Shown piece after piece: positions 1 to 11,924 of a stretch of 64,000 bases of DNA. The notes below the pieces were generated by a model. The model was given only the letters and a program-made list of their open reading frames with translations. It did not search any database and was not told the origin of the DNA. Origin of the DNA: Imbricaverruca yamaguchii. Lineage: Eukaryota > Arthropoda > Thecostraca > Neoverrucidae. How positions within the stretch are numbered: the first letter of the stretch is position 1; each line of letters opens with the position of its first letter. Position numbers and translations under genes: made by a program. Location of the stretch: NCBI GenBank assembly GCA_034440575.1, contig JAOTOL010001509.1, forward strand, positions 1,150,001 through 1,214,000, in the 5' to 3' direction.

Positions 1-616
1 GTTTTCCAGGCAAAAGCGGGTGCCGGGTGCTAGCCATCAGCACATTAATGTTGGTTCTGGTCAAGTGTTTGCCATCCAGCACCTAGTGGCGTCACTAGAG
101 CCACCGGCCATTTGAGCCGGGTGACCGCCCAGCTGCGATTGAGCGGTCGGACGTCCGCGAACCCTGCTCGACAGCGTTACGTGTGGGAATGATAGATGTT
201 TAATGTTCCTGGTGACGAATCTACAAAATGATGGTGGGAATTTCGTGGTGCGTGTCAAATGTGCTTATTGTCCGTACTAATGGCGGCGGCCGCACTTAAA
301 GGGTGCGACAGCAGTTTTGTTCGTGGACCCGATGAAAAAAAGATCGAATCAAATAAAGAGCACGAAAATAGTTGCAATCTGAAGTACCGTTCCGGATGTC
401 ATGGAAGCTTCATCAGGTTATGCGGTGTTGACGAAAACCATCTCTATTCCGATTTATGAGGATCATGAGAATGTAGATCAAATTTATATGCAGAGGCACT
501 CGCTTCGAGCATGGCGGTATCATAACTCACCACGGTGGTTGCCTAAGGCGCTAAGGCGCTTGCCCACCACAGGGGAGACTCAGGCACAGAACGTGACACA
601 AGGACGAGCCATATGG

Positions 617-687
<71 letters not shown>

Positions 688-2186
688 ATATGTCATAAAT
701 ATAATGTATATATATATATATACATGTATATGTATTATATATATGTATAATATATATCATAAATATCATATGTGTATATATGTGTGTGTGTATAAGCGAT
801 CGATTGGTAGCTGGCGAGATAGAGACGGATAGATACCTAAAGAGACAGAGAGATGGAGAGGGGGAGAGAGGACAAGTAGAAAAGAAAGGTGGAAGAGCTC
901 CGCAGTCGGGAGAGACAGTCTCATAAAACAGCTGGAAGCTCGAGGAGAAACAGTACTCCCATGTGAGTATATTGCTGGCGCCAGCTCTCATTGCTGTTGG
1001 TATGCGGCGCATTAGATGGGCATTGTTGCCTGCTCTGCGTCTGTGATGTCTGCGCTTCCACCAGCCGAACCGTCAGAGCCGCTAATTCATCTCTGATTTC
1101 ACTGTTCCCACCGAATTCCAAAGCTCAAAGAAAATCAACTTCGGTTGTACGCGCTTTAGTACTCTACTGTGAGCCTGTGTTCATCACGTCTCCGGTCCGC
1201 CAGGGGTGCTCACATCATCCTGCAGATTCATGGCCCAGTCGGCAGACGACAGCGTCGGGACGCCTCTGGTCCGCCGGCGGGCACCCACCTTGTCCAGCAG
1301 GTTCATGACCCAGTAGGCAGAGGACAGCGTCGGGACGCCTCTGGTCCGCCGGCGGGTACCCACCTTGTCCAGCAGGTTCATGGCCCAGTAGGCAGAGGAC
1401 AGCGTCGGGACGCCTCTGGTCCGCCGGCGGGTACCCACCTTGTCCAGCAGGTTCATGGCCCAGTAGGCAGAGGACAGCGTCGGACGCCTGGTCCGCCGGC
1501 GGGTACCCACCTTGTCCAGCAGGTTCATGGCCCAGTAGGCAGAGGACAGCGTCGGGACGCCTCTGGTCCGCCGGCGGGTACCCACCTTGTCCAGCAGGTT
1601 CATGACCCAGTAGGCAGAGGACAGCGTCGGGACGCCTCTGGTCCGCCGGCGGGTACCCACCTTGTCCAGCAGGTTCATGGCCCAGTAGGCAGAGGACAGC
1701 GTCTGGACGCCTCTGGTCCGCCGGCGGGTACCCACCTTGTCCAGCAGGTTCATGACCCAGTAGGCAGAGGGACAGCGTCGGGACGCCTCTGGTCCGCCGG
1801 CGGGTACCCACCTTGTCCAGCAGGTTCATGACCCAGTAGGCAGAGGACAGCGTCGGGGACGCCTCTGGTCCGCCGGCGGGTACCCACCTTGTCCAGCAGG
1901 TTCATGGCCCAGTAGGCAGAGGACAGCGTCGGACGCCTCTGGTCCGCCGGCGGGTACCCACCTTGTCCAGCAGGTTCATGGCCCAGTAGGCAGAGGACAG
2001 CGTCGGGACGCCTCTGGTCCGCCGGCGGGTACCCACCTTGTCCAGCAGGTTCATGGCCCAGTAGGCAGAGGACAGCGTCGGGACGCCTCTGGTCCGCCGG
2101 CGGGTACCCACCTTGTCCAGCAGGTTCATGGCCCAGTAGGCAGAGGACAGCGTCGGGACGCCTCTGGTCCGCCGGCGGGTACCCAC
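1..2186 (-). other. 5' part of the next intron (continues beyond window)
   Basis: Everything below the donor at 2186-2185 is intronic: the remaining copies of the 75-bp array to 1208, then AT-rich and GA-rich simple sequence at 616-900, then unique DNA to position 1 with no recognisable exon. Confidence 0.75.
616..790. repeat. AT/TATA microsatellite
   Basis: Continuous (AT)n from about 618 to 672, followed by interrupted AT-rich sequence and a short GT run to about 790, then GA-rich sequence to about 880. Confidence 0.95.
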
Positions 2187-2225
2187 CTTGTCCAGCAGGT
2201 TCATGGCCCAGTAGGCAGAGGACAG
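1208..2225 (-). repeat. 75-bp tandem array spanning exon 3' end and 5' splice site
   Basis: Fourteen copies. The splice boundary recurs (plus-strand 'ttgtcc' position) at 2188, 2113, 2038, 1963, 1889, 1813, 1737, 1662, 1587, 1512, 1440, 1365, 1290 and, diverged, about 1215. Spacing is 75 bp except 74, 76, 76 and 72 in four steps. On the minus strand each unit is ctgtcctctgcctactgggc catgaacctg ctggacaag, then gtgggtacccgccggcggac cagaggcgtcccga: 39 coding bases, the donor, then about 36 intronic bases. The copy at 2225-2187 is part of the real exon. The intronic part is open in the exon frame, giving a 25-residue repeat (VGTRRRTRGVPTL then SSAYWAMNLLDK). The outermost copy (1208-1250) is diverged but keeps the aligned donor as gtgagc. 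Confidence 0.95.
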
Positions 2226-2413
2226 TGCCGAGAACACGCTGCCGCGCAGCTTCAGACTGCACGTGCCGATCTGCAGTGCCGACTCGAGCACCACCACGGC
2301 GGCGCTGTACTTGGCCGCCGCCAGCAGCTCCTGGCCGATCACCGAGATGATGACGAACGGCGACATGTCCAGCCGCATCGTCTGCAGCTGCCGGTACGTC
2401 GGCTCCAGGGTGG
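2187..2413 (-). CDS. TTC28: TTC28-like exon, third visible coding exon
   Basis: Coding exon of 227 nt, read from 2413 to 2187: two bases completing an Ala codon with the previous exon, then 75 codons. It encodes TLEPTYRQLQTMRLDMSPFV, then IISVIGQELLAAAKYSAAVV, VLESALQIGTCSLKLRGSVF and SALSSAYWAMNLLDK. These follow the TTC28 family closely (LEPTY.QLQ.M.LD.SPFV, SV.GQELL, VVVLE.AL.IGTCSLKLRGSVFSALSSAYW). This is the most diagnostic part of the gene. The acceptor is ttatctgaccggcag (AG at 2415-2414) and the donor is AAG|gtgggt (GT at 2186-2185), phase 0. The last ~38 bases of the exon plus the donor are the first copy of a 75-bp array that fills the next kilobase of intron. The next exon lies outside the window. 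Confidence 0.95.
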
Positions 2414-2424
2414 CTGCCGGTCAG

Positions 2425-2825
2425 ATAATCGCGTCAGGGGCTGCCGGCTATGGGTGGCAGCAGGGGCTTCCGGCTAGGGGTAGCATCAAGGGCTGACGGC
2501 CAGGGGTGACATCAGGAGTGGCATCAAGGGATGACGGCCAGGGGTGACATCAGGAGTGGCATCGGGGGCTGCTGACTAGCTGTGACATCAGGGGTGGCAT
2601 CAGGGTCTGCCGGCCAGGGGTGGCAGCAGGGGCTCCCGGCTAGGGGTAGCATCAAGGGCTGACGGCCAAGGGTGACATCAGCAGTGGCATCGGGGGCCGC
2701 TGACTAGGTGTGACATCAGGGGTGGCATCAGGGGCTGCCGGCCAGGGGTGGCATCAGGAGTGGCATCAGGGTCTGCCGACCAGAGACCAGTGTCAAGGGC
2801 TGCCGGTCAGGGGTACTGCCAGGAG
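2425..2825. repeat. Degenerate ~26-30 bp array abutting the acceptor at 2414
   Basis: Imperfect repeats built from 'gctgccggccaggggtggca' and 'tcagg' variants (also gacggccaggggtgacatca, ctgactaggtgtgacatcag). They begin about 10 bp upstream of the third exon's acceptor. Read on the minus strand, many units contain ccggcag followed by cccctg, similar to the real acceptor ccggcag|CCACCCTG. Confidence 0.75.
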
Positions 2826-2829
2826 CTAT

Positions 2830-4795
2830 TGGCCGGACACCGCTGAATGTGTATCGGGCGTTGAGACGCTCCGAGTGCACGAGGTTGTGTGATCCCATAC
2901 GAGAGTTAACTGTATGCATCTATCGGAGACATGTCGTAGACCGGCCCTGGACGAACCTGTATGGTAGGGTATGGAGGTCAGGGCAAAAGGCAAACTGGGG
3001 CCTAGGAGTGTTCCATCAGCCAAGGTTAATACTTTTAAAATGAGAAGGACAGCGCCTGGGACTATCAGATATACTTTGATCGGGAGTAAAGATTGAAATA
3101 GCTCTCTTGCATAATGAAACGAAAATTCCTGAAGTAGGTGAAGGTCAGACAACTGGTCGAGCAAGAGCCAGGGTTAGAAGGGAAAAATGACACCAGGGAA
3201 CATAATTAGAGAGATCAATTAAATTAAGGTGCGATCAGTTTAGGACCAGAACGCTAACGGACGAAGCAGACATGTCGAGTGGGTCCGGATGTACAAGGTC
3301 CAGGGTCGGTGCGGTCAGGTCATGTGATCATTTTCGGCAAGGTCACACCGTGCCGCAGATGCCACCATAGACGCAGTTTTCGGTCCCGCTGACTTCATTT
3401 CTCAGCTTGTGCTAATGGGAATGTGATTGATTATCGTCTAGGAACCCCGGAAGTGGGAGTGATTTATACATGGGTTGGCCGAGTTCCCCGTGCGCTGAAT
3501 CTGGTTGGCTTTGTCCAGTGACAAAGTCAAGCACGCTGACGCGGGTGTTGCGCAATGGTACGGCAAAGTAGTAGCGTCGCGCTGATAATAACTGCTTTCA
3601 TTTCATAATTTGAAGACCAGCAAGTTATCATGTCGGTCTGAAGGAAAACATTCGCTGCGGACAGGTATTTGTGAAAGCGGTGGAGCTGCTTGGCGGGAAG
3701 CCTTGGACCATCCGCCCAACTCATTTTAATCAGCTTCTATTTTTTAGATAACATTCTGCTGAGCTAGTCAAATTTGGTCTAAGTGATACCTATGTTGCTA
3801 TGTTGCTTACCATCTTTGTATAACATGCTGACACAAAGCTGTGCAGGCTACGTTGTATATACCAAGCATGTTTTCTCAAATTGCAGCGAAGTAATACAAA
3901 ATTTAATGTAATATTACCGGTTCTAATATAATGGATTGTTTGGAGCTCGAGAACCTTCGTTCGGACACGTGAAAGTGCATTTATATGCAAAGGAAGCTCC
4001 TGCGCATCATAAGAGGAAAAACCAGCGAAATCGTACATCGAATCTACAACGCAGCTGTCACCTGAGGAGAAGGTAAAACAGGTGGCACCCGCAAATGTAT
4101 CCTTGAAAGGGTGAAAGAAAAGTCTTGTCCATGCCTTCTAGAGAACAATGTTAGGCTAAAAAATAGGCATTCACATCAGGGAAAAAAATGTGCAGAATAA
4201 ACGGTCCAATTACACGAGGGGGCGCGAAGGAGAGAACGTTTCCGTCCTGCAGTGGCCAAATTTACTGCGAATAACTAAACACCGGCTACATTATCATAAT
4301 GTCACATAACTCAGCAGCGAGGAGACGACGGCTAATTTTGTCCGGGTCCGCCCCCTCTGTCGACTGGTGAGATTGCGTGCGCGGCCTACCGGTGAAAAAA
4401 ATGGCCGCCCCTGCCTCATTCCACGTCTGGGCAGAACATTCATCAGCTGTGAATGGCCCCCGAAATGCCCCCGGCCACCTCCAGTGCGTGCTCCAAGGCC
4501 GGGACCACACTGGGCAACACAGTCTCAGTGGCATCTTCAAGTTCCACCTTTTCTGCGGGAATCCGGCGGCGCTCGCAGCGGTTCCATGCCGAGATCCGCC
4601 TTCAAAGGCTCGCCAATGTGCGACAACCACTGCCGAGTTCAGGCCGAAGCAACTGACCACCTTGGAGTGGTCACTGCGGGGTCAGTGGACACGGGATCGG
4701 ACCGACAGGACTTGCGTGTTCCACGGGGTCAGGCTGCAACTAGTTCACATATGCTGCGCATATTACGTCAGCGTGCCGGACAGGGCGAGGTAGGT
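2830..4795. other. Unique intronic DNA, no feature seen
   Basis: No tandem repeat, family-like exon or RNA gene is visible in this stretch. Short open frames are not supported by any recognisable protein family. Confidence 0.55.
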
Positions 4796-4799
4796 CGGT

Positions 4800-5175
4800 T
4801 TGTCCCCTGTCTGATTTGGGCGCGTCGGGTCGGACAGGCCGGTTCGGGTCGGGTCGGGTCGGGTCGGGTCGGGTCGGGTCGGGTCGGGTCGGGTCGGGTC
4901 GGGTGGCCAGGCCGATTCGGGTCGGGTCGTGTCTGGTGGACAGGCCGGCTCGGGTCGGGTCACGTCTGGTGGACGGATCGGGTCACGTCTGTGACAGGTC
5001 GTGCCGGGTGGACAGACCTGTTCGGGTCGGGTCGTATCGGGTTGACAGGCCAGCTCGGGTCGAGTCACGTTTGGTGGACAGGTCGGGTCGTGTTTGGTGG
5101 ACAGATCGGTTCGAGTCGGAGTTGCACCGAGTTGGTTAACTAGCTTGAGTAGGCCGGATCGGGTCGGTTCAGGTC
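4800..5175. repeat. GGGTC pentanucleotide tract with degenerate flank
   Basis: Eleven perfect GGGTC units at about 4846-4900, flanked to 5175 by imperfect 25-40 bp units of the type 'gggtcacgtctggtggacag'. The perfect core has many evenly spaced GGG runs on the plus strand. Confidence 0.9.
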
Positions 5176-6179
5176 AGATCAGATTCGACCGTATGTAGTC
5201 GGGCTGTTCTATTCCGTAACTCATGCTGGCAGCAGGCCACAAAGCTGAACTCTTCGAGGAGCCACGATCCGGAGCTCCAACTTCATGTGCGTTCCAAAAC
5301 AGGCTGGCCGTGCCCAGATTATGCCCAGACAGCCGTCGATGGAAATGTCTGGTATAAAACTACGCCTCTTAAATAAGGATGAGGTACGGTTCCGTGGACC
5401 GGTGACACTCGCTTATAACAGGATAAAACTACAGGCCTCTGTACTATGGTGCATGCAAATGGACTGGTTTCAAATTACGCCATGCAGGAGCGATACAATG
5501 TTCAAAAACAGCGTATTCATGTGATATCTATATTTTAAGGGTCTGCTACTTTTCCCCGATTGGTTTATTAGTTATGTGTCCCAAAACGTTTCCGCTGAGC
5601 ACCCTGGGTATTAACCATGTCTGGTATTTACCACGACTGCTTGGACTTTCCCTGTTCACAGCCACTGATGGAACGTCCGCCTGATCAAACGTCTGCCTGA
5701 TCAAACGTCTCTCATGATCATATCTCCTCTTCGGCGAAGGCTAACTGCGGAGCGTTTGCCATTGTGAAGCAGAACCGATTCAGACCATGCTTGTCATAGA
5801 GTGGAATTTATGGATTTGTCCTTGAAAAAAAAGTCAAATGTGGTCCGCATCCTCTCCCAAATCTGAAAGGTTTGACATGGTTGATTTATGGTCATATACC
5901 TCCCAAAGTATACTCCTTTGCGGGGTAGAAGTGGAATGGCATCGTTAGGAAGAATTCGCATTGGCAATTAGGAGATTTATTATCACTGATGATTAATGAA
6001 TGTATCAGGGGTGTAATTTCGCCGCTCCAACTTTTTCTATAAACATGCAATTTCTGGAAACACGAATCGAGGAAAAATGTGTAGGCCATCCATAGCCAGG
6101 TCATACTTTAAACAAACCTCTAATTAAAGTACAGGTTGGGACCACAATGACCATCGTTGGTCGTCGTGAGAGATATTGA

Positions 6180-6790
6180 CGAACACGAGGACCAGACTGT
6201 CCCTTATCCCTAACTTCACCCCCACACCGCGCCTCCATATCTGCCAGCATCGGCCCTGCACAGTTTCTTACCAGCTAGCATCAGCTCTGCACCGCCCCGT
6301 ACTGAGTGGTATTATCTCCATGCATACCATATACCGATCATCGTTGGGCTCCTCCATCTCCCACACTCCCGGTACCGACCATCGCGAACTCCACGATCCG
6401 CACGAACACTCACTGGTTCCATACAGACCATCGCAAACTCCACGCCCACTCTCTCGCCGGCCCCACGATCCACACGAACCGTCGCTGGTTCCATACAGAC
6501 CATCGATGGTCGCATACCGAACACCACTGACCCCAACACCTACCACACCGACCACGATTGGCCGCACATCGACCATCGCCGGCCCCACGATCCGCACGAA
6601 CACTCTCTGGCTCCATACAGACCATATCCAACTCCACGCCCACCCTCCCCGGCCCCACGATCTACACGAACCATCACTGGTCCCATACATACCATCGTTA
6701 ATCCCATGCCGAACATCGCCGGCCCCCAGCATCTTCCACTGACCCCACACCGCCCGTCGCCGACCCCCTGGACCCCACAGTCGGTCGGCG
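6180..6790. repeat. Degenerate tandem repeat (…catacagaccatcg…)
   Basis: Imperfect recurring blocks: 'ccccacgatccacacgaacc', 'gtcgctggttccatacagac', 'catcg'. Spacing is about 40-60 bp with strong divergence, so unit length is not fixed. Open frames on both strands follow from this composition. Confidence 0.75.
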
Positions 6791-7457
6791 GCCGTTGAAG
6801 CCGTACACACTTTCCAGCCCATCCGCTTCAGCACGTCCACAATGGCCAGGGTGATCAGTGTCTCAGCGTCTCAGATCACGTGGCCGGCGGGTGGCTTGGA
6901 GCCAGTTACGGCCTCCACCGTCCTCAGCCACACCACGCTCCTGATGCTGTAGTGGTCTCTTACTCAATACGTAGCCAACAGGGGATCATTGTTTTAATCA
7001 GCAGCAGCGACAAGGTGCAATCCGCTAGATATTAGTCACTTTCGGAAAGAGTTGCGCTCAATCGATTTATGCGGCATCCGGTGGTGTCAAGCAAATCAAA
7101 GAGAAACGGTAAGAGATGTCGGCAAACGAGGAAAGTGGCGTAGTGGACAGGTACACACATGACATGCAAATGAACATGCATGCATGCATACATAGAGACA
7201 GACATGCATGACAGATGTTGGTACATTTGGAAGGTGGAGGTGACAAGGGATGGTGGTCGGCGATGTACAGGAGCTGCCAGGGATGGACGGGCAGCCGACT
7301 CACAGCCCACAGTGGCGCTGGGTTGGGCTCTGCGCCGTTAGATGGCCCTGCGCACACTGACCGTATCGTGGTTGCGGGCACCGCACACCCGTACATGGTG
7401 CTCGTAGCACTGGCAGGAGGCGCAGCGCCTCGGGGAGGGTGCCAGGGGCGAGTCGGG

Positions 7458-7475
7458 ATCCGGATATATCCGGAT
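7458..7475. repeat. 18-bp perfect palindrome
   Basis: atccggatatatccggat is its own reverse complement, and a further ggatatat follows directly. Confidence 0.9.
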
Positions 7476-7835
7476 ATATCTGAACATAATAGGTCGTTGC
7501 TCACGATCAGTTCGTATTGTCAAATCTGGTGACGTATAACCACACTTTTTTGGTTTGTATATGTGACTGATGAATTACAACCATAACAACCTTTAGAAAT
7601 GTATCACAAAGCTACATGGTGTGAGATACTCAAAGGGAAAGTTATTGGTACAAATGGAACGCATTTAGGCTTCGTTCCTCACCTCTCACAGACGACGGGG
7701 GACAGAGGACGCCTATTTATGCATCAACTCGACATCACAGCTGATTTTTTGTTCACTGGTGGTTTTGCTAACCCAAATGAGCGACTACGTGTTCTGTGGT
7801 GGCCAGCGGCTGATCTGAGCACGCGATTAAATGGC

Positions 7836-7935
7836 TGGCTACAGCACAGCCACATCACGCCTGGAGGCGTATCCAGAATGGACCGACTGGCTACAACATA
7901 GCCGCATCGCGCCTGGAGGCGTATCCAGAATGGAA
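7836..7935. repeat. 52-bp direct duplication
   Basis: Two copies of a block starting 'ggctacagcacagccacatc' and running through 'gcctggaggcgtatccagaa', offset by 52 bp. Confidence 0.8.
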
Positions 7936-8794
7936 TGGAAAGGCTCGGAACAGACAGGTATAGTCTATCAGGGCAAAACACTAAAAACGAAATATGAAGC
8001 ACTTGCGATTTGAATTCATTTGAATTCAAGGAACCTTCCTGACGAGGACAGCGTTACATAGAGGTAAACAACGTCGGCAGTGTGGTTTTGTACCCAGCCA
8101 CACATGCTTGAGAGGACCGATTGCCATTATCTCCCTGGATACACCGATTCGTCGGTAACGTCTGATGACCAAACCATCAATCGACACCAAAACATGAAAC
8201 CAGAATAAAAGAAGAAAAACAAACGCTCAGTGCTGAACTGGGCACGCATGCTTGTCTCATTTTGAATAACATCATTGTGCAGTTGCTAGAATCAAGCAAC
8301 GGTCCTGCTCAGCTTCGACCAGTTCGACCGGCAACAAACTGGTTCGATACCACTTGGTGTTCTCCTAGGAGCTACCTGTTTCAGAGCGAAGCCCACAACA
8401 ATGGTGTTTTCGTCGGTGTCACCGCCTGTGCTATCATTAGTGCTCGTCAATATTTAGACCACGCGTTGGTGCCGCTCTTGGATCAACAACTGGCGCGCGT
8501 ATCTGCATCAACATCTAATGGCCGGGTCGCCGCGCGAAGATTAATGGTGACGACCTTTCAATCGGCTTGCGCGGCCAATGAAACGCCCCGCCGACGATCG
8601 CTTAGCGCGACAGAGGCGGTGCGGCGGCGATCAAACAGCGCGGCATGCGGCCGTGACGTTAGGCCTGTCGCACGCCAGACCAGGCCGACCTCGGGCACCC
8701 GAGTCGGCAGTTCTGAAGGAGCACGCTGACGCACTGGCCGGCCGCCGGCGGTGACGATGCCGGCGACGTCTGGAGGGCCTGCTCACTGTGCCAC

Positions 8795-9475
8795 TGTCGA
8801 CAGTGAAGTCGGCCACGTCTGGAGGCCCATCGACTGCCTGTACCGCCGCTCACTGCGTCACTGTCGACAGTGAAGCCAGCCACGTCTGGAGGGTCATCGG
8901 CTACCTGTACCGCCGCTCACTGCATCACTGCTGACAGTGAAGCCAGCCACGTCTGGAGGGGCATCGGCTACCTGTACCGCCGATCACTGCGTCACTGCTG
9001 ACAGTGAAGCCAGCCACGTATGGAGGGCCATCGGCTACCTGTACCGCCGCTCACTGCATCAATGCTGACAGTGAAGCCAGCCACGTCTGGAAGGCCATCG
9101 ACTACCTGTACCGCCGCTCACTGCATCACTGCTGACAGTGAAGCCAGCCACGTCCGGAGGGGCATCGGCTACCTGTACCGCCGATCACTGCGTCACTGCT
9201 GACAGTGAAGCCAGCCACGTCCGGAGGGGCATCGACTACCTGTACCGCCGCTCACTGCATCACTGCTGACAGTGAAGCCAGGTGGGAGGGGCATCGACTA
9301 CCTGTACCGCCGCTCACTGCATCACTGCTGACAGTGAAGCCAGCCACGTCCGGAGGGGCATCGGCTACCTGTACCGCCGCTCACTGCGTCACTGCCGATA
9401 GTGAGGCTGGCTACGTCTGGAGGGATATCGGCTGTCTGCACGGCCGCTCATTACATCACCGCCGACAGTGAAGCG
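8795..9475. repeat. 67-bp tandem array, about 11 copies
   Basis: 'cagtgaagccagccacg' recurs at 8803, 8870, 8937, 9004, 9071, 9138, 9205, 9272, 9334, 9401 and 9468, spacing 67 bp with one 62-bp step. The unit is not divisible by three and shows no splice junction of the host gene. The array ends in a short GC dinucleotide run near 9476-9486. Confidence 0.95.
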
Positions 9476-9654
9476 CGCGCGCGCGCGGTCAGCGTCAGTT
9501 GGACACAGTCATCGCGACAGTGTGTCGACGAGACGCAATTATCCGGGCAACAAAAACGGCTAATGCGCTTTTCATGGGTGTTATGTCAGTCGTAAGTTAA
9601 TGGTGCGCCCTGTCGGGACTGCGTTCATATGCAAATGTCGCCTGGCCGGTGGCC

Positions 9655-10280
9655 GCGCGGAAGCCCGGCACCGCTGCTGCAGTCACGTCCCTGGCACCGC
9701 TGCTGCAGTCACGTCCCCGACACCGCTGCTGCAGTCACGTCCCCGACACCGCTGCTGCAGTCACGTCCCCGACACCGCTGCTGCAGTCACGTCCCCGACA
9801 CCGCTGCTGCAGTCACGTCCCCGACACCGCTGCTGCAGTCACGTCCCCGACACCGCTGCTGTAGACACGTCCCCGACACCGCTGCTGCAGTCACGTCCCC
9901 GGCACCGCTGCTGCAGTCACGTACCCGACAGCCCTGCTGCAGACACGTCCCCGACACCGCTGCTACAGACACGTCCCCCACACCGCTGCTGCAGTCACGT
10001 CCCCGACACCGCTGCTGCAGACACGTCCCCGACACCACTGCTGCAGACACGTCCCCGACACCACTGCTGCAGACACGTCTCCGACATCGCTGCTGCAGTC
10101 ACATCCCCGACACCACTGCTGCAGACACGTTCCCGACACCACTGCTGCAGACACGTCTCCGACATCGCTGCTGCAGTCACATCCCCGACACCGCTGCTGC
10201 AGTCACGCCCCCGAAACCGCTGCTGCAGTCACGCACCCGACGCCGCTCCTGCAGTCACGTCCCCGACACCGCTGCTGACA
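9655..10280. repeat. 26-bp tandem array, about 23 copies
   Basis: Unit 'ccgctgctgcagtcacgtcc' plus 'ccgaca'. Variants replace 'cagtcacg' with 'cagacacg' and 'ccgctg' with 'ccactg'; the variants form patches towards the right end, suggesting block duplication. All frames lack stops over long stretches, which produces spurious open frames on both strands. Confidence 0.95.
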
Positions 10281-10289
10281 GCACCGCTG

Positions 10290-11880
10290 ACACATACCGG
10301 TGACACACGCCGGTGACACACGCCGGTGACACACGGCGCTAAATACGCGCCGATGACGCCGAGAGAGCAGACAACGGCCGCAGACTGGCTGTGCGCGCGC
10401 TTTATGGGTTTGTTATTGCGATCTCGGGCCAGATAATCTCAACAGGATCATTACCACTGCGGTGTATGGTGTGATCAACATACGACACGGCCCTCCAGCG
10501 TTGTCTCACCATGCTCGTGCTGACAGCCGCTCTTTAGTAGACAGTCGGGTAGTAGGAAAGACTAAAGAGAAGATAACAGGCACCCAGTCTGGATAGCCAA
10601 ACTGTTTGTGTTGAAATACCGCGAGGTACGGGTGCGGCTTAGCTGTTGGTTAATCAAGGTATTAACATAATTGTGCATAACATTTGTTTTAACTCACCCT
10701 AACACATCAATGACGAGAAGAAATGCTTCCATGAATCGGATTAATCGGTTGGCTAAAGGAGTTTAGAGACGCATAAAATTTGATTAATCAATGATGTTAA
10801 TTGATTCAATGATAATATCGAAAGCGTCACAAGAACTGCTGAGCGTGGCTGATTTAGCTACACAAGTTTCCAAAATACGGACAGTATGTTCCTCAGAGAT
10901 GACAGCTTTCTGACATTCTTATGTATTTCCTTCCGCGTACAGAGCGATTGTTTTCAACATGAAGAAAAGATGCATATGTGCTTCCCATCTGCTTCCCGTT
11001 GCATAACACGATATATGTACAGACGTTAACTGGATCCGAAATTGCTGTACTCGGAAGTCAAGAATGATTGGGACTTATATGAATTGAGGATTCTTAAGAA
11101 GAACGACAAGCAAAAAGGCAACGCCATTTGTCAGATTTAATGACTCAACTCGTCCCTGGCGTGGGATTAGGTAGAACTTCATTATTTACACGAATAAATG
11201 GATATCTACATCCTGATTTACTTGTTATTTATTCATTTGCTGATGAACCTATGATTTCCAGTTTATGTATGCAAGGCTCAGAACTTAATTCATGTGGAGC
11301 CCCCAACCCCAAGAATCACATCAACGAAAGGCAATGACAACATGGACCGGCTATTCTATATTGAATTGTTGCATTATTCTGTGTTGTGTCACTTAGGAAA
11401 CCGCAAGCATAGGTATCTTTGGTCATAGACTTGTTCCTGCATTGCATGTGCCATTAATTATATGGAAGTGTAAGCTTACGCATTTATGAACTGCTTGAAA
11501 CTGCGCCAAACCCAGCCTTGTAATGCGACAACACATACAATCACTTTCGCAAGGGCACCTTTTCATCATGGGAGATGTCTTCAAATGTTGAACCCAGGTC
11601 AAGCTGTGTCGTATGTGGTGTACGTGAAATGCCATTTGTGTGAGGTATAAACATGTGGTATGTGTGTGGCAAGCCACGAATGCCGCCGCAAATCGCCAAA
11701 CGTACGCGTCATGAGATGACGCGCACGTGCGGTCCGTGCCTTCCGCAGCGTTCTCAGGAGCAACGACACTATGGGAAACTAGGGGTTTCCCGACCCGGCC
11801 ACCAGATCCGTCGGAACAAACTGAGGCACGCCAGGCCGTGAGTTGTGTGATCTCTATGGCGGCCGCGCCACCCCCGTGTA
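10290..11880. other. Unique intronic DNA, mostly AT-rich
   Basis: Short 'acacgccggtgac' repeats at 10295-10335, then unique, AT-rich sequence. No exon, RNA gene or transposon motif recognised. Confidence 0.5.
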
Positions 11881-11924
11881 CCGACGTAGGGGGGAGCTTG
11901 GCAGCCGGCGAACCGCACACTCAC

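Larger units (their letters stand above)
2414..11924 (-). other. 9.5 kb intron of the TTC28-like gene
   Basis: Donor gtgagt at 11924-11919 and acceptor ccggcag ending at 2414 join two exons in phase 1; the split codon G|CC gives Ala in front of TLEPTY. The intron holds a degenerate array against the acceptor, a GGGTC repeat, a degenerate 'catacagaccatcg' repeat, a 67-bp array and a 26-bp array. The rest is unique sequence. Confidence 0.88.

Noticed and set aside
1208..2186. Repeat array as a genuine coding expansion of the exon
   Set aside because: The first intronic copies are in frame, but 74-, 76- and 72-bp steps break the frame further on, and each unit carries a good donor, so intronic location with possible alternative donors is the simpler reading.
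9655..10280. CRISPR-like array (26-bp repeats)
   Set aside because: Contiguous tandem units without spacers; ordinary minisatellite.
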